Both the position numbers and the translations under genes were made by a program. This document shows, piece by piece, positions 25,322-28,490 of a stretch of 28,490 bases of DNA. This stretch comes from JAHFRG01 sp036522275 (GTDB taxonomy: Bacteria > Pseudomonadota > Gammaproteobacteria > Burkholderiales > JAHFRG01). Every line of letters begins with the position of its first letter. The first letter of the stretch is position 1. The notes beneath the pieces were generated by a model. It had not been told where the DNA came from. It saw only the letters and a list, made by a program, of their open reading frames with translations, and searched no databases. The stretch spans positions 1 through 28,490 of the forward strand of contig DATDGC010000080.1 in assembly GCA_036522275.1 (NCBI GenBank), given 5' to 3'.

Positions 25322-25651
25322 ATGGCTCATATGGCAGACGCATGGTTTTGGGGGTTGCTCGCTTCTCTGATACAACTCGCGATAGGCACCTCGCTTAAAT
25401 CGGCTGCTGACGCGCATTCTCTCAAGCTCGCCAATGATGACATCACACGACCCAAGAAGAAAATCGAAACACTCAACCAAGTACATAACGATTCCACCGC
25501 GAATACAAGCAAAGCGCACATCGCTGAGGTAGAAAAACTGACCGGGCGTACTAGGCAATTAGAAACCTCTAAAAAAACGAACCGACCACGCTTTGCCTTT
25601 GTCGAAGATGACCCAATAGGTTCTGGTGGCCCCAATGACTGGATGCGCTAG
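25322..25651 (+). CDS. Small hypothetical protein
   Basis: I do not recognise this 109-residue frame. It starts with a possible membrane segment (about 8-24: WFWGLLASLIQLAIG) followed by a charged, probably helical stretch rich in Lys, Glu and Thr (about 45-90). It has no clear ribosome-binding site. An overlapping minus-strand frame of 80 residues covers part of the same DNA, so either or neither may be real. The stop TAG at 25649-25651 is followed at once by CCCAACC, like the stop codons of integron cassette genes that lie at the attC R'' box. Confidence 0.35.
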   Translation: MAHMADAWFWGLLASLIQLAIGTSLKSAADAHSLKLANDDITRPKKKIETLNQVHNDSTANTSKAHIAEVEKLTGRTRQLETSKKTNRPRFAFVEDDPIGSGGPNDWMR

Positions 25652-25682
25652 CCCAACCTGTCATTGCAGCCGACCGCCCCCC
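25651..25682 (+). other. attC-like left half-site A
   Basis: GCCCAAC fits the integron attC R'' consensus RYYYAAC and is followed by GCAGCCGACCGCC, similar to attC L'' arms. No matching right arm or GTTRRRY is found before the kinase gene, so at most this is a truncated site. Confidence 0.25.
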
Positions 25683-25720
25683 GGCCTTGACTGCCGCGTC
25701 GACCACGCTCGCCGATTCTG

Positions 25721-27130
25721 ATGACCCTCCCGGAACGCATAGGCAAGTACTCGATCCAGGAAGTGCTCGGCAAGGGCGCGATGGGGGTCGTCTACAAGGC
25801 CCTCGACCCGCACATCCGCCGTACCGTCGCGCTCAAAGTCATCCGCAAGGAGCTTATGGAGGACGACGAGGCGGCGACGTTGATCGCCCGTTTCAAGAAC
25901 GAAGCGCAGGCAGCGGGCCGGCTCAGCCACCCGGGCATCGTAGCGGTTTACGAGTACGGGGAAGAGGATGCCGTCGCCTATATCGCGATGGAGTATGTGC
26001 AGGGTAAGGGCCTGCGCGAGTATTTTCAGCGCGGCACCCGTTTCGGGTTGAACGACACCGTCAGCATCATGACCCGGCTTCTCGAAGCGCTCGCCTACGC
26101 ACACGAGGAAGGCGTGGTACACCGGGACGTCAAGCCCGCAAACATCATCATCATGGGCAACGCCAAGCTGAAGGTGACTGATTTCGGTATCGCCCATCTC
26201 GACTCGTCGAATTTGACCCAAGTCGGCACGATCATGGGGACGCCCGGCTACATGGCACCCGAGCAGTACACCGGGGCGAGCGTAGACCGGCGTGCCGACG
26301 TCTTCTCGGCCGGTGTTGTGCTGTACTAGCTTCTGACCGGTGTCAAGCCGTTTACCGGGAGTACCGAGACAGTCGCCTACAGGATCTGCTTCGAACCCCA
26401 TGTCGATCCGTCCAAGCTCGTTCATGAGCTGGAGTCGACGAAGTTCGACGGCGTGGTAGGTAGAGCGCTGGCGAAGACGCCCGAGAAGCGATACCAGAGT
26501 GCGCAGGAGTTTCTTGAATCGATCCTGGATGCCTATTCCGCGCCGGTCAGCCCGGCGGTGTCTGAGGTAACCATCATCGACGAGGCCAGTCCGCCACCGG
26601 CCGGCTCGGGCAGCCCACGCCCCTCCCAGTCCCAGACCGACTCGGTACCCGGGGGCACGTCCGTTCCGCCCACAGGCTGGGACGCGGCGCTGCTGAATCA
26701 GATTGAGCAGCAACTCACCCACTACCTGGGACCGGTGGCGAGAGTCATAGTCAAGAGGGGCGCCAAGACTACCACTGAGCTCGGCGCTCTCTATTCGCTG
26801 CTGGCCGAAGACCTGGATACCGCGCAGGCGAAGAAGGATTTCCTCGCCGGAAAAGACCGGCTCGAGAGCGTGACGCCAGCGAAACCGAAAAGTGCAACCG
26901 ATAAGCAGGCCGGTGTTGCGGGGTTACTCACGCCGCAGGAGATCGACCAGGCCACGCGCCAGCTCGCCGCGTACCTGGGGCCGATCGCCCGGATCGTGGT
27001 GAAGAAGGTGGCGGCCGAGTCCACCGGCCGAAAACAGTTCTACTCGATGCTCGCGGAGCACCTCGGAAACGAGGGCGACAGGGAACGCTTTTTGCGGGGC
27101 GTCAGTGCGGCGGTTCCGGTCAAACCGTGA
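25721..27130 (+). pseudogene. Serine/threonine protein kinase split by an in-frame TAG
   Basis: A Hanks-type kinase lies in one frame of 470 codons, including the internal and terminal stops, interrupted at 26327-26329 by TAG. The first part (202 residues) has the glycine loop GKGAMGVVY (17-25), the ATP lysine in VALKVI (K39), HRDVKPAN (134-141), DFG (154-156) and MAPEQ. The break comes after SAGVVLY, in helix F, where intact kinases continue QLLTG or ELLTG. The second part resumes LLTGVKPFTG in frame and ends the kinase lobe. A Pro/Ser linker follows, then two related segments of about 50 residues (about 323-375 and 402-455, with YLGPVARVIVK and YLGPIARIVVK). One base change restores the gene. 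Without suppression, neither half is a complete kinase. It is GC-richer than the flanking DNA. Confidence 0.8.
26690..27110 (+). repeat. Duplicated ~50-residue domain in the kinase C-terminus
   Basis: Two segments of the encoded protein align: EQQLTHYLGPVARVIVKRG ending LLAEDL, and TRQLAAYLGPIARIVVKKV ending MLAEHL. Each continues to a (K/R)xFL motif. They are divergent at DNA level, so the duplication is old. Similar YxGPxA domains occur at the C-termini of other bacterial kinases and cyclases to my recollection; the function is unknown. Confidence 0.6.
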
Positions 27131-27141
27131 AGGGAGCGTGA

Positions 27142-27324
27142 AGGGCTCTGTCAAAGTTGCTACAAGTGGACGCATGCGTATTCCACGCCGATTTTCTTGG
27201 TCACGCGAAAGCGCGCGACAAGGCTGTGGCAGCGTTGCAGCAGAGAATTGATCTTTGTGAGCCATCTAACACGACGCTCAGCCCGGACGCGGCAAACGGC
27301 GCCGTGCCGGTGATAGCCATATAA
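27142..27324 (+). pseudogene. 3' remnant of an unidentified gene
   Basis: One frame is open from just after a TGA at 27139-27141 to the TAA at 27322-27324 but has no good start codon. It encodes KLLQVDACVFHADFLGHAKA, then about 35 residues including RDKAVAALQQRIDLCEPSN. The central part has protein-like composition, resembling a gene end rather than random DNA. The last codons run through attC-like site B and into the brnTA operator palindrome. I take it as the leftover end of a lost gene; the family is unknown. Confidence 0.35.
27263..27318 (+). other. Degenerate attC-like site B
   Basis: ATCTAAC (an RYYYAAC match) is followed five bases later by GCTCAGCCCGGACGCG, closely similar to the same part of site C (GCTCAACCCGGACGCG at 27871). 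A right arm with CCGGTGATAGCC is a degraded form of CCGGTTAGC. No R' box is found. It would separate the kinase/remnant part from brnTA. Confidence 0.3.
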
Positions 27325-27336
27325 ACGTATGGCTAT
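27313..27336. promoter_or_regulatory. Inverted-repeat operator candidate for brnTA
   Basis: ATAGCCATA and TATGGCTAT are perfect 9-bp inverted arms separated by six bases. They end 28 bp before the brnT ATG and overlap a TATAAA that could be a -10. BrnA antitoxins, usually with the toxin, repress their own operon at such palindromes, so this is the likely operator. Confidence 0.55.
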
Positions 27337-27364
27337 TCCACCTTATTCGTGCTAAGCTTTGCCC

Positions 27365-27685
27365 ATGGCAAAGGCCCGATTCGATTGGGACTCGAAGAAG
27401 GATCAGGAGAATCAAGAGAAACACGGGGTCGCTTTTGCGAAGGCGCAGTTCGCCTTCGCCGATCCACGCCGTGTCATAGCGGAAGACCGGTCTCACAGCT
27501 CGAGCGAAAAGCGGTATTACTGTTTCGGCTGGGTCGAAGCCGGGATTTTGACCGTTCGATTTACGTATCGTGACAACGTGATTCGAATTTTTGGAGCTGG
27601 TTATTGGCGAAAGGGCAAGCGAATTTATGAGCGAGAAAATCAGGTACACAGACGAACCTCTCGGGAACCTAAAGGTCGTTCCTAA
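27365..27685 (+). CDS. brnT: BrnT family toxin
   Basis: BrnT toxins are small RelE-fold ribonucleases that stop translation. The protein has 106 residues from ATG 27365. It starts with the family pattern ARFDWDSKKDQENQEKHGVAFAKAQFAFADPRRV (compare FxWDxxKxxxNxxKHGVxFxxA). It continues with ERYY-like SEKRYYCFGWVEAGILTVRFTYRDNVIRIFGAGYWRKGKRIYE. In many BrnT proteins the region after RI(I/F) reads SAR, with the next arginines important; here it is GAGYWRKGK, so activity is uncertain. The last 17 residues extend beyond the usual end and overlap brnA by 59 bp. The pair order (toxin first) is typical. Confidence 0.82.
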   Translation: MAKARFDWDSKKDQENQEKHGVAFAKAQFAFADPRRVIAEDRSHSSSEKRYYCFGWVEAGILTVRFTYRDNVIRIFGAGYWRKGKRIYERENQVHRRTSREPKGRS

Positions 27686-27911
27686 TTTCCTTCCTCGTCC
27701 AGAGGAACTCGTCTTTCGGGATGCGGGAGTCAAGGTCACCATTGCCTTGAGCAAGAGAAGCGTCGAGTTCTTCAAGGGCGAGGCACGGAAACACAATACT
27801 CAGTACCAGCGCATGATCCGGCGTCTACTCGACGCCTATGCGGAGCATCATTCCCGATCTCCAACCACTCGCTCAACCCGGACGCGCGCAAAATCAGCGC
27901 GCGCCGGTTAG
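27627..27911 (+). CDS. brnA: BrnA-type antitoxin
   Basis: This is the partner of BrnT, which it neutralises and with which it represses the operon. From ATG 27627 the protein has 94 residues. The N-terminal part (IRYTDEPLGNLKVVPNFLPRPEELVFRD) should bind the toxin. A ribbon-helix-helix DNA-binding region follows (VKVTIALSKRSVEFFKGEARKHNTQYQRMIRRLLDAY). The frame is open further upstream (27591), but that part lies inside brnT and the family usually starts near MSEKI. The last 18 or so residues (Ser/Thr/Arg-rich) are encoded by attC-like site C, whose arm supplies the TAG stop. This is usual for cassette genes and suggests the tail is not functionally conserved. Confidence 0.78.
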   Translation: MSEKIRYTDEPLGNLKVVPNFLPRPEELVFRDAGVKVTIALSKRSVEFFKGEARKHNTQYQRMIRRLLDAYAEHHSRSPTTRSTRTRAKSARAG

Positions 27912-27924
27912 CTCTGCGATGGAC
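27859..27924 (+). other. attC-like recombination site C after brnTA
   Basis: The left arm GCTCAACCCGGACGCGCGC (27871-27889) and right arm GCGCGCGCCGGTTAGC (27897-27912) are fully complementary except for three unpaired bases, all on the left arm. That is the layout of folded integron attC sites, whose extrahelical bases lie on one side. The outer boxes are CTCCAAC (27859-27865, near RYYYAAC) and GATGGAC (27918-27924, 5 of 7 matches to its complement GTTGGAG), both imperfect against the consensus. At 66 bp the length is in the attC range. The hairpin could instead be a terminator, but it lacks a T-tract. Confidence 0.45.
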
Positions 27925-28159
27925 AACACTTATTTAATCCTAAAAAGCCTGCATATCCTAGGTGCCGTGATCTTCCTGGGAAACATCATCGTCACGGGTT
28001 GGTGGAAGGTCATGGCAGACCGTACGCGAAATCCGGTGGTCATCGCCTTTGCACAGCGGCAGGTTACGCTTACCGACTATATTTTCACTGGCGGTGGTGT
28101 CGTTCTTATCCTCGCAACGGGCTTAGGTAATGCCGTTCTCCATAATATGGATTATCTAA
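27919..28159 (+). pseudogene. DUF2269 family membrane protein, interrupted by repeat element
   Basis: Eighty residues from ATG 27919 match the start of DUF2269 integral-membrane proteins, which are roughly 150 residues long. A membrane helix is at about 6-28 (ILKSLHILGAVIFLGNIIVTGWW), then VMADRTRNPVVIAFAQRQVTLTDYIFTGGGVVLILATG. At 28160 the coding sequence meets the end of the inverted-repeat element. The frame reads on in repeat DNA to 28398, but that tail is arginine-rich and unlike the family. The 3' half, if it survives, lies beyond the window. The ATG sits in the degenerate R' box of attC-like site C. Confidence 0.65.
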
Positions 28160-28490
28160 GGAACCTCCGATTAAGTCCCACGCGGTTGCGACGGCGGCTT
28201 TCCTGGATGGGATGCGCGAAGCGAGGCGCAGCCAATGGCCACCACCCTTGGCAAGCCGAGCGACAAAGCAGACCGCAGGGAAAAGCGCCCCGGACTCGGT
28301 CTCGCACAGCGTGGAGCGGGAAGGGGCGCAAGCTGCCGCAAGAGATACCGTTAAACGGGGCGCTCATGCTTCCGCTCCCACACCCCAAGCTTCGCTGACC
28401 GTGTCGCGGCAGCCGTCCCATCCGGGTTGCGGTAAAATACGGCGTCTGCGTCGTTGCGCTCCTCGGCTTCGTAGTGCGCCCCGGACTCGG
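28160..28490. mobile_element. MITE-like element, copy 2 (end outside window)
   Basis: It begins GGAACCTCCGATTAAGT and continues like the right end of copy 1 on the minus strand, including an ACGCGGTTGCGACGGCG block. A second shared stretch at 28413-28465, with GGTTGCGG, AAAAT and CGGCGTCTGC, matches 4525-4473 of copy 1 in reverse. Between them the sequence differs and is longer, so copy 2 carries extra or unrelated interior DNA. A 15-base direct repeat GCGCCCCGGACTCGG occurs at 28285-28299 and 28476-28490. No credible gene is inside. Confidence 0.65.

Noticed and set aside
25316..25558. Minus-strand 80-codon frame overlapping the small hypothetical ORF
   Set aside because: No ribosome-binding site and no family resemblance. 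It cannot be excluded entirely, as the plus-strand frame is also weak.
25661..26722. Minus-strand open frame of 353 codons opposite the kinase
   Set aside because: The kinase motifs on the plus strand are unmistakable. The reverse frame has no family features and arises from high GC content.
27278..27796. Minus-strand open frame of 172 codons opposite brnTA
   Set aside because: It covers two recognisable plus-strand genes and their operator and has no domain of its own.

Overview
The window looks like a chromosomal segment of a betaproteobacterium. The protein families are betaproteobacterial in flavour: a lolC/E-lolD pair, a divergent bamD/rluD pair, a gene block RpfE-like / recJ / prfB / lysS, and a polyhydroxyalkanoate (PHA) locus with phasin and PhaR. 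I infer this affiliation from family resemblance and gene order; no 16S gene or other decisive marker is present.

Layout. Positions 1-450 hold the 3' part of an unrecognised gene. From 540 to 4374, on the minus strand, lie class II fumarase and the DNA-uptake channel protein ComEC. A 273-bp mobile-type repeat with inverted ends (4379-4651) sits directly against the comEC start codon. Then come a DUF2062 membrane protein and an AlkA-type DNA glycosylase (plus strand), a small membrane protein, and lolD and lolC/E (minus). A long plus-strand block follows: RpfE-like protein, recJ, prfB with its programmed +1 frameshift, lysS, an EamA transporter and a DUF2007 protein. bamD (minus) diverges from rluD-pgeF (plus), the two start codons sharing one CATG. 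A ZIP metal transporter precedes the PHA locus: phaC, phaB, a terminator, a convergent phasin gene and the divergent regulator phaR. phaA (beta-ketothiolase) is absent from this window. A secreted pentapeptide-repeat protein is translationally coupled to a YoaA/DinG-type helicase (minus, 22702-25199).

From about 25200 to the end the window becomes accessory and partly degraded. It holds a small unrecognised ORF, a Ser/Thr protein kinase split by one amber codon, a 3' fragment of a lost gene, a BrnT/BrnA toxin-antitoxin pair with a palindromic operator candidate, and a DUF2269 gene cut by a second copy of the inverted-repeat element. Three sites in this part resemble integron attC sites; the best, at 27859-27924, folds into a hairpin with extrahelical bases on one arm only. 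I infer a decayed run of integron-type cassettes.

The most distinctive signal is the repeat family. There is a complete copy at 4379-4651, a partial copy at 28160-28490 and a solo end at 9468-9486. All three lie exactly at gene boundaries or inside a gene: one abuts comEC and offers a ribosome-binding site, one supplies the stop codon of the RpfE-like gene and the start region of recJ, and one breaks the DUF2269 gene. The rest of the window is ordinary housekeeping.
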